In this document: piece after piece, positions 21,981 to 33,872 of the stretch
How the letters are laid out: every line of letters begins with the position of its first letter
How positions within the stretch are numbered: position 1 is the stretch's first letter
Origin: Calonectria ilicicola
Taxonomy: Eukaryota; Ascomycota; Sordariomycetes; Hypocreales; Nectriaceae
Reading direction: 5' to 3'
Assembly: GCA_020809705.1 (NCBI GenBank)
Contig: CP085830.1
Coordinates: 2,356,001-2,420,000, forward strand
DNA: 64,000 bases
Position numbers and translations under genes: made by a program
Notes under the pieces: model-generated
Database searches by the model: none
Told to the model about the DNA's origin: nothing
What the model saw: only the letters and a program-made list of their open reading frames with translations

Positions 21981-24900
21981 CCCAGCCCCCCTCCTTTTGC
22001 ACATTTGTCGTAGTATTTCTCGCATTATCTACTCAAAGGCATGGGTGGAAAGCATGTATGCACTGAGGGGCAAACCACCATCCAAATTCGCCCGCCAGAT
22101 GCTAGGATGTGCGACGCTTCTGCAGATTGTCACACAGTTCCCCCATCCATCCCAGCATATCAAGCATGATGATAGCTGCGCAGGGAAGCGGCATTATCGT
22201 GTTCTCCCACACCACATTGCAGGCAGGATGATCATCAGGCCGTAACAGATATGGTATGTGTACATGGTAACAAACCATGCATTGCATGCGTCGTTGCTTC
22301 GCCGACTTTAGTGCATGTCTATCCTCAACCACAAATCGCCATCGCCTCCGAGACTCCGAGGCTTGGACGCACGTCGCTGCACGGGATCGCACTGGAACAC
22401 TGGGCTTACGAAGGCAATCAAGGCTCAACAACCCAGCAGGCTCGGGTCGGTCGAGATCGAATCAGCTCAGCTCAGCGCTTGCCGCTTCGCCCAGTCGTCT
22501 CAGCACGTACACAAACACGGAACCACGCTACTGTAATCCTACGCTAAACCGCATGGCGTTGTTGTTGGTACGACCCCGTCCATCCACTGAAGGTGCCTCG
22601 CGCCCTTATCCCCAAGTAGCAACGAGCATCTGGAAACAGCAGGGCACAACGCAAGCACAGACACGGGCACAAGAAAACCTAAGCGGTACTTGGGGCGCAA
22701 CTCGGCGTCTCGTGAATACCCATCGTCGCGTCTACTCTGACACAAACTGGCTCCCAGTCCTCGGTCGCACCACTTGGTCAGGGCTATGCTCACACGAGGG
22801 GTTCCTTGCCAGTCGCAAGCCTGCATCATCAACAAGCCGGTTCACGGCTTTTGTGCGATGCCCGGATGGATGAGCGAGCTCTGATGAAGTCCCACGTAAT
22901 GTGATTGCAATGAACTAGGAAACACCACAGGTCACCCAACATCATGAACGTATTACCTCGCTTGCCCGCGTAAATGCTGTTCTATTCAAGTGCGGCAAGT
23001 GGGCATCCATCTCACCAGTCGTCCGTCCATTGCAGACGGCCAAGCACAGAATAGCACTTCCGCGAGACGCCCCGCCACTAAACCTGTCGGGAGCATCACG
23101 ATGACTCCCTGACGTGACCGAATTTGAGGCGACGGGCGCGGCGACGAGCGCGGCGCGCACATGCCTCTCTCAGATTGGACAGGGACCTTGTTTGTCTCTA
23201 GCTTCCAACTCGCGTTTTTTTTTTTTTTTCGAACCAAGAGCAAATATTTGCGTTCTGTTGGTGGGGTTGCAGCTTGGCTCACCTGCTGGCTCCAAAGCTT
23301 TGGACCATGCACTGAACCATGTCACATCAAATCACCACCATTCCTTCTTACATGTTGGCGTGGTCGATGCCGATCGCACACTATTTTGAAGCCAACAAAT
23401 GATGAGTGGCTTTTTCCACAAAAAAAGAAGTTGTGGGGCTGCCTGCCCAAATTATCCGCTCAAGGGTCGCCGCCCTCAGGACTACCCAAAAACAAATCGG
23501 CAAATTTGGGTCCCGTCATGTGTCACTGAGAGCAAAGACTGCGGGCAGAATCCACACCCCTCACAACCCTCCATCCAACCCTCCCCTCCCACCGCCGCCT
23601 CAGCGCCAAGGCCCTGCAACGGATCCCCTTGGGTCTAATAGCTTGTCGGATTCGCAGAAAAACTACCTACCCGAACAAATCGTCTCATATGCGCACCGCA
23701 CTTCGTCAACACAGACACCCCAGCAGCCATTTCCTCAGCCACGCATCATCCCTCGCGTAGTGCTTCCCCCTTTCGTCGATGATCGACGTTCGCTGGAAAG
23801 CGGGTGAGCATCCGGACTGTTGCATGATTCATCCATTCAACATGTTGAACAAAGGACCATGTAGCCCACCGTAGACTACCAGAGCAAAGATCATGTTTAT
23901 GTTGGGATAAAGCTTCGAAATCATTATCAATGTAACTGCGGATCCCGGCGGTTGCCAAGGTTTGAAAGAATGGCACATCCGTTCCGTGGACAACATATTC
24001 GCCACATCTAAGCAACAGTCGCTCCGTTTCCTTTGCTGGAAATGTCACCGAGAATACCCCCACAGACACTGGCTTGTTTTGCGCGGGTTTGAGGAGAAGT
24101 CCAGCTGAGAATTGAAATCGGCACATTCAAGCAAATGTTTCAGTTAGCTGTACTCTGTCGCTCTTTTGGTAACTCGCCAGAATTTCCACCCCCATAACAC
24201 TCCTGCCACTAAGCAGCATTCATTGGCTAGTTTCTGAGACCCATGTGGTTATTGTCCGTCCCGGAGACGGCGCGCAACCAAGGATCAGAGAATTGAGTGT
24301 GTGTGACTGGCGCTACCCAAAACAATCAGGCCCAAGTGCAAGCGGGGGACGATGTCCCAGCCGAGCTAGGGTGGGTAGCCGTGAGATGAGCAAAACTTTG
24401 CAGGGATTTGCATGCCTTGGCGACACGGGAGTCGCCAAGGAAGGAAAAAAGAAGGAGTGGTCGAAGCCACAAGCCGAACCGGATTCATTTCTCCAGCTCA
24501 CAACACAACTTGCACTCATCGAAATGAGTGCTATCATCATTATTACTATTCGATCTTCACTAAATACGATGGCATGTGTCATGTCTTGAGAAAGCGTACA
24601 GTGCATAGACACAGCGGAGCTCCATCCTCAATCAAAAATCTGATTCATGATTCAGGTTGAGAAACAAGACGGGTCTCAAAGCCGCCCGTGATCCGGACTG
24701 TGACGGTGCAGCGGTTGACCAACTAACTGATGGCAGCACTTCGTCGCCTTACAGGATTGGGTCCGAGATGATCAGACCCTGGAACCCTGGAATGTGCCGT
24801 CGCCCCTACGCTAGGCTCCAAACGCAAAACCGCTCCCATGGGTCCAGCTCCCCAGGGTACTTGCGACAAGGGGATTCGTCCCAGTGTGCAGATGCAAGGA

Positions 24901-26980
24901 CTGTTTGGCATCATCTGGGCAGAAGTGACCAGGGTGGAGAGAGGACTGGGGATCGCGCGTAGCTCCCCGTCCACAGACCATGTCCCAGACTTTGGTTGCC
25001 CCCATGCAAGCAAGATTCGCCGTCTGGTTTCCGATGGCCCCGGCTTCGCCGCCATGGCTGGACACCATCTACCAATGCATCATGCACCGGCATGCAAGAG
25101 GTTGTGATCATGCAGGTGTCTTCTTCCAGACACAGGGGGAGCTACTGTGCCTTCCTAGACCTCGCGCTCGCCTCCAGTCACTCAGGGCCTCCATGACTCG
25201 TCGTTGCAAAATTAGCGTCCAAAGGCGCCTGACCGAGTCGGCTTGGCCTTAGCCGCCGCTTACACCCTCCTCCAGCACTCTTTGAGAACCGACAACTCGT
25301 CTGCCAGGCTCTCAACCCCCACATTGATTGATGATGTGGATGGATGCGCAACGCTGTCCACCCTTCTGCAGTCTTCACCCAGGTCGGTGGGGCCGCATGC
25401 TCGTGCCGCCCAAGGAATGGGCCCTTAGCACGGATAACGGGGGAAGGCCATGCGCCAGACGTGCCCTAAGCCGGGGACTTTTTTGCGTGTCATTGGGCCT
25501 TCTGCATTTGGGGGCCTCGGCAAGGAACAAGGCCGTTACTTTTGCTTTTTGCAGGTGCCTCCTTAATTGGACCCTCCGAAATCAAATCTCCAAACAAGCT
25601 CTAACATGGGAAGCCGCTGGGCGGCCCATTGATACCGACAGAGCCCCAGTCCATCAACTGATTTTTATTGTGTCTTTTTTTGGTTATTGTTTTGTTTTTT
25701 CTTGGTCGTTTGCGGCCGGTGAGAAATCATCGCAATCTAGATCATATTCCGGAAAATCTCACCCTACGCGTCACACTCTCGGAAATTGCATCGTAAGGAA
25801 GCAAACCCGCTCCAAGGAAAAAAGAAAACGGGGGGGAGCATCTCTCAGACTCAGGACGGCGCATGCCGTGATGTGTGATGGCCATCCCGGCACGGAGAAT
25901 AACCCTGATCCAAATACACGAGACGGCTGAGAGGTAAAGTACTGTAGATGAGTTGGCTGTACACTAGCAGGGCCGCCTTCGCGCGAACGAGGGTACGTCC
26001 GCCCTGAGACATTTTCAAGTACGCTCGGGTGATCAGAGGCTACTTAGGTGCGGGACGCGCCTGGTCGCCCTCCCTCTCTTCCTCCTGCGGCGTAGCCCTG
26101 ACCATTAATATGGAGCCCCCGGCCGAAGAAAAGTCGAGAGAGCGCCGCTCCTCCGCCCGAGGCCCCATACCGATCGGAACGTCCAAAGCGGGCCAAGGTT
26201 CAGCCACCTGCCACAGCTGCCGCGAGGCTCGACCTCCGTGTCCGCCTTCATCTGCCTACGCCCCCTGCTAAACCCACGGCGTTTCACCCACCTCGCATAC
26301 CGGTATTACTTGGGAAGATGGAGATGGAAGACCTTTGGGGGGACCCCCTCCACCAGTCCCCAGACCCCCATCCCCCCTTCGGCGGGACTGAGGTCCTTTT
26401 TTTAGGGCGCATTCTTGAGAGACGTCATTCACCACCGCTTCCCGAGATAGACTTGGGGCCCCAGCGTTGCGCGACGGGCCAACATCTCAGTCTTAGATAG
26501 GCCTAGTGAGCCGTCCGGTTGGCTTTCTGAGGCTTGTCCACGCCGGTGGCCATTGACTCCCACAGCTCCCTCCATTGAGCCATCCATCCATCCCAGGCTC
26601 CACATGCCAGGTGAGATGCCACCCGTCAAACCACCTTCGCTCACTTCCATTTACGGCTAGCCCTAGTATCCCCTCAATAATATTCTCTCTCCTTGACGTG
26701 TTTCTACTTTCGTTTCTTTTCTTATGCCCGACCTGCGCCCCTCATCCACTGTCCGATTGCACCGCCGTTGGTGGATTCCGGTCTTCACGGTCACAGAGTC
26801 AAAACATGGTCCGATCTCTCCGTCGAGTCCGGGGCCCCTTTTGAGGAAGGTTCAGCTTTGTCACTGAGGGTCTTTCTCTCACCTTGGACCACCCCGACCC
26901 AAATTGTCTAGCTCGCGCCCACTCACACGTCTCTTTGACATTGACGACGCACCATCATCATGATCCCGCATCTCGGACCC

Positions 26981-27002
26981 AGCCAGCCAGCCAGCCAGCC
27001 AT
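26981..27002. repeat. (CCAG)n tetranucleotide repeat
   Basis: About five tandem CCAG/CAGC units in the gene desert. Confidence 0.85.
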
Positions 27003-27711
27003 GCCAGGAAAAACAAACATGCTGCGCCTCCCTTGCATATTTATCGAATGACGAGGCCATTTGGGTCACCTTCGCTTTAGTGCATTGGTCATCAGTGTTG
27101 ACCAGGAACACAAAGGTGTCGTCGAGTCTGTTCAACAGTGAGAGACTTTCTGACTAGTCACCTGCATGCAGCAGCCCAAGCACCCACACATGGAGAATGT
27201 CCTCCTGTCTTGCATCTTTGCCCGACCTAGCCATGCATCCTTCCGTATCAATACTATAACAACAATGCTCGGAGCCTGGATATGCAAATGGTCCCGTGCA
27301 TCTCGACAGATGGCGGCAATAGTGTGTCTGCATCAAATACTTGCCGTCATTTACCTCCGACACCCTCACCCCAAACGTCTAGCCCCCCTAAGCTCATGAT
27401 ATGTGGCAGCCATTGTGATGCTCATCTATTTCACCGCCTGTTCTCGTCCCCCCCCCCCCACATTGCCAGTCCCTTGTCCCAGTATCACACTTTACAGATC
27501 AGTGAGAACCGGGCGTAAGCCATCAGTGACTCCTTGGGTACTATCTTAGCCTTGCTGCACCCTTCGGCTCTCCCAATCGACTCTACCTTGGCCCACCCGC
27601 CCATCAGGTTGGGGGAGTGTGAGTGTGTACCTGGATCGTTTGCCAGTGGGTTCAATAAATGATTGATACATTTACCGGCTGAGTCGCTTAGCAGTGTTTC
27701 GCAAGCCTGAC

Positions 27712-28993
27712 CTACCTGGATGCACACCCGAACATGCCCGCCCCGAGTCCAGTGAACCCCTCACGCTGGACTTTTAGAGTGGCCAGACGGGCGGCAAACC
27801 TGATCTTTTGCCCGACACTCCAGTCTTCAGCGTGACATAGGAGTCCGTACAGGATTCCCGCGATGAAAGTGTCCCCAGCTCCCACGGCGCTGTATTCCGC
27901 GCACGTATTAGCTTTGGCTATTTCATAGGTACTGCTGAGCCTTCACGGACACCGATGCATGTGATGATTGAGGGGTGGCGACTTACTCAACCACTGAAAT
28001 GGCATCTTCAGTGTCATCTCTTGCTGGGCAGTGAACATATTCGCATGCAGGTTGAGACAGCCCAGCGGCGCCGTCTGCGCCCCAAGTACACAGTGCCAGA
28101 AATCTGTCGAAGCAGGTCAGCCATGGTTTTGCAGGCAAGCACACGTTGAGCCCAATCTTACGCCTTTCCGTGTGTTTCGGACGAGAGGCAAGACTTTGCA
28201 GACTGGTGGCCTCGACCCTACACCCTGACGTCAGGCAAATCTCATTACTGCGTTGAGCTCTCATACCTCGGCCCAGCTGCGCGAGTAAAAGACAACGTCA
28301 GCCGCTGCGGCCAATTCCGGGAGCCCTTCTCGGCCAGGTTTTTCTATTTCGACACTAATTTGCGCGTTTGGTAGCACGTCACGCACGAGGTGGATGCACT
28401 CGAGTGTTGTATCCGGAATGCGTCCCTACCAGTGCCGTGTCAGCTTGACAGTCTGACTTTGTGTCGCTTTGAGAAACTCACCTCAAAGTGCCACCAGGTC
28501 TCTTCGTCCGAACTAAAACTTCGAACTATTGGCTCGAACTCTTCGGTTGTCATCTCGGGAAGGTCATTGAAATTGACAAGGGTGCGGCTTCCGGTCTCGT
28601 CGCTTCGGATAATGTAACTGCTTGCAGCCTCTGTGTTTGCCTCTCGATAGATACAGTGGCGAAGATCAAGCCTCGAATTCGGACCAAACGAACTAATGAT
28701 ACGTCGTGTGGCAAGCGACGATGCGCTTGGTAGGCATGTTACCAGGTATGGCTGGACAGCATCCTCCTCTGCCAGCAGTTGCTCAAGAACTTCGATGGAA
28801 TTGGGACAGTTGCCGCCACGCCGGATGTTGAGGGTTGTGGCTCGCAGCTTGGAGTCTTCAGCGGGGAAGAAGGGGACACTGCGAGTGGTGAGTTAGGATT
28901 CATGCAGGTTAAGTCTATGTTGTAGTAGGCGTTTGTGACGTTCCTGAGTATCGTGTCGAGGTAGCACGCTCCAACGAGAATGAGATGCTTCAT
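27712..28993 (-). CDS. PfkB-family sugar kinase (ketohexokinase-like), with an apparent GA-AG first intron
   Basis: This is a ribokinase-fold carbohydrate kinase, 318 aa if spliced as follows on the minus strand: 28993-28944, 28878-28482, 28425-28267, 28217-28162, 28103-27987, 27889-27712. The N-terminus MKHLILVGACYLDTIL and then VPFFPAEDSKLRA and RRGGNCPNS match ketohexokinase-like fungal proteins. DVVFYSRSWAE and CTWGADGA follow, and the catalytic signature DAVGAGDTF is at about 260-268. Introns 2-5 are normal GT-AG (49-97 nt). Intron 1 must leave AG and resume at T to stay in frame. That puts its donor at GAACGT instead of GTACGT, with a normal CCTAAC branch and CGCAG acceptor. No usable GT in the right phase keeps the conserved block. 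The gene is either spliced at GA-AG, broken by one base, or affected by a sequencing error. Confidence 0.85.
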
Positions 28994-30082
28994 TGTAACA
29001 CCTTGATGTGATGCCTGATACCCCGCTCCTTTAACCTGCACTCGATCGCGGGGCAAGGTAGGTCAGCCGTAGTTGATGCAGTGGAACCCTCTTGGTTTAA
29101 ACGCGTAAAGGCGTACGTGTCGTAATTCTCTCGCGTGCGGGTTTGATTGTTCACGTTCACCTAAGTAGTGTTGAGTTTTATGGTTGAATCCTTCCATGGG
29201 ATTTTGTCTGTTTTTTTATGTACAGCCTACCCTATATCCGTGCATATTGCGTTATGCGGTTCTAAATTTTGCCTTTGGGACACTCAGAAGGGCCAGTTAA
29301 GATATATATCGTCTACAGATGGTCGGCCGTTTTTAATGGAAAATATTTTGGTCAAGACGACCAGGTAATCTCAGTGTAGAACTATCACGCTTGAATGGAC
29401 GTAAAACCTCAGACTTTGTATATTCACCATTCTACACCATTGTACAATAGGTGTTTCGCGAGCACAGGTTAAGTGGAATACATTGCCGATTCCAAACACG
29501 CAATGTCCTGATGAAAATCATTCAATTCTAAATTCCTGGATTCCTATTGGAAACCCGGAAAAAAATTATGCGCGGGTATACTTCTGCTATAAGTAGATGT
29601 CATCTCATCAGCTATGTTGGTAAGGGTCTCATTTCATGGGGTTCAACATGATGTAGGAAGAGGGCCAGCCAGCAAGCTAAAAATGGAACAGATGTCGATG
29701 GCATCCATCCTTGCGAGCTTCTACAAATACGGCCCCACTTGGCCCAGACGGGCTCGGCGAGACGTGCGAAACGGAGTTGCAAGCTCTGGTGTGACTGTGC
29801 AGCGCCAGATGCTCTCCGATTTTGCCTACCTGGCATCTCCAATGCAGTTTACTCGAGAACTGCTTCGCTGTTCTGCCTCATTATCGGATCCGTGTGTTGC
29901 ATTCCAATTTCGACCAAAGAACGTCCCCACTTCCACCGAAGCGGGCAGCTGATCAGCCCCGCCATTGAGAGGCAAGGCCCCGGCGCCTACAACGTCATCC
30001 GAAGCGACGACTCGGCGAGAGAGCCTCAGAACGGCCTTACCCGGAGAGAATAACCATCCCGTCTGCTATCTCTCACGTAGAA
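28994..30082. other. Divergent intergenic region, sugar kinase / NAD kinase
   Basis: This 1.09-kb region lies between outward-facing starts. It is AT-rich at 29.2-29.6 kb and GC-richer near the NAD kinase leader. No gene is recognised. Confidence 0.6.
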
Positions 30083-31937
30083 ATGGGCGACACGGCGGCC
30101 AAGCACATCACCTTGGACGTTGACAGCTCCGATGGCAACTCCGACGACGATGGGAGGGAAGTCGAGGTGATCTAAACCCAACAGCTAGGCATGCACTGCA
30201 TGTACCCGGTCCAACATTAACACCACCATGTAGGTCCTTTTCGATCCCGCCAACCCGTACCGCCGAAAGAGCTCCATGGTCTCCTCCGACATCAAGGCAC
30301 CTCTGATCCGCCCCCCGAACCAACGTCGTCGTACCGAATGCCTCGTCCACCAGTTCCTCGAAAGCCAGCGCCGTGCCAAAGACGCCGCGAGCTCTACAAG
30401 TGAACCCGACTCGGAAATCTCCCTTGGCCCGGTCTCGTACCAAAGCCCGACTAGCGCAAGTGCTAGCACTGTCGATGCGTCTGTCGAATGCGAAAAGAAC
30501 ACCGGCATTGATGCTCTTGTCAACCCTGGCAAGAAGAATCGTGCCTTTGTGGACCCGTCGAGTCTCGAGCACGCCGATGGCGGCCAGGCAGACCAGCAAG
30601 TTTGGACTCAGCAAATGACCAAGAGCCTGTCGGAGCTTGATCTGGCGAGCTACGATGACATGCATAGTCGCCTGCTCACCAAGCAACAGCTCAGCGATAT
30701 GGCCTGGGGTGTACGTGAGCTGAGTCGCCGATTGAGTAGCATGCGAATACGGTTCCGTGTCAAATCCATATTTCTCCTTACCAAGATTTATGACCAAGAC
30801 CTGATCCCCAAGACCCGGGAACTGACGGCTTGGCTGCTCCATCCGGACCGGGAATACAAGTATACCGTCTTTGTACAGGACAAACTTAAGACGAACAAAA
30901 AGTTCGACGTCAATGGCTTGATCGACGAAGTGGCTCGAGAGTATACAAAGTCTGGAGATGTCGACGAAGAGGCAGCCCGTGACTCCCTCCGCAAGCGACT
31001 CCGATATTGGGATGAAGAAATGTGCAAGAAGCGGCCACATATGTTTGACTTTGTCATCTCTCTCGGAGGTGATGGCACTGTTCTATACGCAAGCTGGCTA
31101 TTTCAGCGCATCGTGCCGCCTGTGCTCAGCTTTGCCTTGGGAAGCCTTGGGTTCCTGACCAAGTTTGATTTTGAGGACTACCAGATGACCCTCAACACGG
31201 CCTTTACAAAGGGCGTCACCGTCAGCTTGAGACTACGGTTTGAAGGTACCGTCATGAGGAGCCAACGGAAGAAAGCCGAAATCGAGCATAGCTCGGACGA
31301 GGATGAAGAGGTGACACGAGACCTCGTGGAAGAGTTGATAGGCGAGGAGAGGGAAGATGAGCACACTCACAGACCAGATGGCACATTCGAGGTGCTGAAC
31401 GAGGTGGTCGTGGATCGAGGTCCCAACCCAAGTAAGAACTCCCCTTCTCGTGTCCAGTTTTGCGGTAGACTTACCTAACATTGTAATCTAGCCCTGTCAT
31501 ATCTGGAAATCTTTGGGGATGATGAACACTTTACGTCGGTACTGGCTGACGGCATCTGCGTGTCAACACCCACCGGCTCGACGGCTTACAACCTTGCTGC
31601 TGGAGGGTCACTCTGTCATCCAGAGAATCCCGTAATGCTAGTGACGTCTATTTGTGCGCATACGCTATCGTTCCGGCCTATTATCCTGCCCGACACTATT
31701 GTGCTGCGAGTTGGCGTGCCATATGATGCGCGGACATCTTCGTGGGCGAGCTTCGACGGACGGGAGCGCATCAAGCTCGAGCCGGGCGACTATGTTACAA
31801 TTAGCGCGAGCCGCTTCCCATTCGCATCGGTGCAGGCTAAAGGACGACGGAGCGAGGACTGGGTCAACAGCATCAGCGGTAAGTTAGGATGGAACACGAG
31901 GCAGAAGCAGAAGAGTTACAAGGAATGGGAAAAATGA
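30083..31937 (+). CDS. NAD(+)/NADH kinase
   Basis: It phosphorylates NAD(H) to NADP(H) using ATP. Exons 30083-30166, 30234-31431 and 31492-31937 give 575 aa; introns of 67 and 60 nt are GT-AG. The catalytic GGDGT motif is at about 306-310 (ISLGGDGTVLYAS). FEVLNEVVVDRGPNPT and the second signature STPTGSTAYNLAAGGSL follow. The C-terminal core contains HTLSFRPIILPD and SWASFDGRERI. An acidic, probably disordered insertion (about residues 385-420) sits between the two signatures. The first about 200 residues are Ser/Arg-rich and acidic, not a clear mitochondrial presequence, so a cytosolic Utr1-like enzyme is more likely than a Pos5-like one. The start chosen gives a 28-residue acidic first exon. 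Confidence 0.95.
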
Positions 31938-32312
31938 GGAATCAGCTAGGTGTAGGAAGAATAGGGATATTCTCCCCCTCTGAAAAAGATATATGATAGT
32001 CGACGCTGGGGTTATTTTATATGGGAATATTGGGAGTCGGTGATTTTTTTCTTCTTCTTCTTCTTCTTCTTCTTCTTCTTCTTCTTCTTCAATGGTGATA
32101 GGGGACAGACAGCTTGGCCCAGCATTAATTAAACCCCACAAGCCCACCGGCATTACCCACTGCCGGTAGCTAACTATACCGCCTGTTCAGTGGCGCCACT
32201 GACAGAAGCAATTGAGCTCCTTGGAGCTTCGGTTGAATCTTTCCCGTCTCTGCGCCGCGCTGACAAGTCACACATCACCACTTTGTCGCAACCCACGCTC
32301 CCGCACCGCATC
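31938..32312. other. Intergenic, NAD kinase to EBP-like gene
   Basis: This 375-bp spacer contains a (TTC)14 satellite and an AT-rich patch. No gene is present. Confidence 0.6.
32049..32090. repeat. (TTC)14 trinucleotide satellite
   Basis: Fourteen perfect TTC units. On the minus strand it creates a poly-Glu frame that is not a gene. Confidence 0.95.
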
Positions 32313-33245
32313 ATGGCATCCGAAGCTATCTCGGCTGCGGCCTCTGCCTCCGCCTCCGCCGTCGCCTCGTCGTCGTCGTCGTCATCGTCATCGCTCCCTC
32401 CCGACCTGTTCGATCAGACCACCATCATCTCGCTCCTCTCGACGCTCGCCATTGTCTTCGTCGCCTACGCCGCGTCGCGCCAGTTCCTCGCGCCCACCGC
32501 CTCGGGCACCCTGCGCTTCCTCTTCATCTGGCACCTGGCCGACGCCCTCTGCCACTTCATCCTCGAGGGCAGCTTCCTGTACCTCTGCTTCTTCGCCCAC
32601 CAGCCCACCGAGGGCCTCGACCTCGCCGGTTACTTCCCCACGCCCGAAAACTTCTTGGGATATAGCAATCGATTGTACGGTGCTCAATCGGGTGGTGACA
32701 ATCCTTTTGCCCAGCTGTGGATGGTGTACGCCAAGGCCGATAAGCGATGGGCTGGTGTTGATCTGGTTCGTTTTTCCCCACCGGTTCCTTTATCCCAGAT
32801 CTGAAGCCATGGTTGTGTGGTTTTTTCCCCATTAGGATGCTAATTGAGTCTGGAAACAGGGTGTTGTTAGCCTGGAGCTCCTGACCGTCTTTTTCGATGG
32901 CCCTCTGGCCGTGTACATCTGTTACTGTCTGGCTAAGAAGGACCCCAAAGTGAGCATTTGGATGATCATCCTCGCTACCTGTGAGCTGTATGGAGGTATG
33001 TATCCCCCACTGCGTCAAGATCGTACGTGTGCCTGGCTAACTTGTTACGACTAGGTTTCATGACCTTTTGCCCCGAGTGGCTGATTGGTAGCTTGAACCT
33101 TGATACCAGCAACTTCATGTATCTTTGGATATATCTCGTCTTCTTCAACACATTGTGGGTGTGGATCCCACTTTGGGTTATCTGGTATTCGGTCCGTGAT
33201 ATTTCAAACGCTTTCAATGAAAGACAGGTCAAGAAAAACCTGTAA
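32313..33245 (+). CDS. EBP/EXPERA-domain membrane protein (sterol delta8-delta7 isomerase-like)
   Basis: This is an ER membrane protein of the emopamil-binding family. Exons 32313-32765, 32860-32995 and 33055-33245 give 259 aa; introns are 94 and 60 nt. The first about 25 residues are Ala/Ser low complexity with a run of nine Ser. Four hydrophobic segments fit the EXPERA fold. The His-x3-Glu-Gly pattern is present in DALCHFILEGSFLY, and Glu-x2-Thr-x4-Gly-Pro in LELLTVFFDGPLAV, as in EBP. The tail ends with Lys residues (RQVKKNL). The likely reaction is shifting the sterol C8 double bond. Most fungi use Erg2 for that step, so this could be a paralogue with another substrate. Family is firm; substrate is inferred. 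Confidence 0.88.
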
Positions 33246-33603
33246 GATTGTTGTCGCAACTTACATAATTCTGTACCACTACTGGGCACGGCATTATTTA
33301 TGTGGAAACGGGTGTCTTGCTCTGGAATGGATCGGCGTTTTGGAAAACCACTTCCCTGCTATGCAAAAAGTAAAGCCTTTTGTGGATGTGAAAAATCATG
33401 CACAGTAAGAGAAAGCCACAGGTCATAAATCACAGGCAGAACGAGAGAACATGTAGAGAATTAATTGATCGATTGATTGGGTTTAGTAGGGTATCTGAAT
33501 GTGAGCTGTCTGAATCAAGGTGCACATTCTCTAGTCAAAGCCAACCATTGTCCACCGACCCTAACATGTATTTCGGACCGGGTCCATGATATTCGTGAAG
33601 GGC
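33246..33603. other. Convergent intergenic region, EBP-like / GRG-1
   Basis: This 358-bp region between two gene ends holds their 3' UTRs. Nothing else is seen. Confidence 0.6.
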
Positions 33604-33872
33604 TTAGATGGACTCCTTGTGAACCTCAGCCTTGCCGCTGTGAGTCTCCTCCTTGGCCTTGTCACCAAGAGCATCCTTGGCGGCCTCGGCGCTGTATTTG
33701 GCATATTAGCAGACCGATCATGAATAGGTAGTTCGTGGATGGGAGCTTACCGGGTACCGATAGAAGCATTGCTGTCCTTGGCAACCTCCTTGTTGGCCTC
33801 CTTGGAGGTACCGTGGAGGGTCTCCTGGGTCTTCTCAGCGACGAAGTTGGCACCTTGCTTGATGGACTCCAT
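33604..33872 (-). CDS. grg-1: GRG-1/CCG-1-type glucose-repressible small protein
   Basis: This is a 69-aa hydrophilic stress/starvation protein of the Neurospora grg-1 (ccg-1) family. Minus-strand exons are 33872-33751 and 33691-33604, with a 59-nt intron (GTAAGC, branch GCTAAT, acceptor ATACAG). The sequence has the family hallmarks SKEANKEVAKDSNASIGTR, AAKDALGDKAKEE and the C-terminal KAEVHKESI, and it is Lys/Glu/Ala-rich. In Neurospora this family is abundant, derepressed without glucose and clock-controlled (established knowledge). Its molecular role is unknown. A TATAAAG about 130 bp upstream and an A/C-rich leader ending CAACAAAATGG fit strong regulated expression. Confidence 0.95.

Larger units (their letters stand above)
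17418..27711. other. 10.3-kb gene desert with satellites
   Basis: I can support no gene here. Many open frames of 60-265 codons occur on both strands and overlap each other. The longest (minus, 19280-20077) is produced by a hexanucleotide satellite. From about 20.3 kb down to 17.4 kb the minus strand is C/A-rich with CTTGCCTTACCTT-like stretches, which looks like promoter and leader of the orphan gene. The remainder (20.5-27.5 kb) is mixed, with poly-pyrimidine patches and short CCAG, CCTTG and CCCTCCT repeats. It could hold noncoding transcripts, distal regulatory DNA, or spliced small genes I failed to see. Confidence 0.5.

Noticed and set aside
22277..22873. Plus-strand frame of 198 codons
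   Set aside because: It overlaps open frames in other registers and the opposite strand and shows no domain.
25328..25930. Plus-strand frame of 200 codons
   Set aside because: Composition is irregular, no domain is seen, no homologous pattern is recognised, and other frames are equally open nearby.
31884..32153. Poly-Glu protein on the minus strand
   Set aside because: It is an artefact of the (TTC)14 satellite.
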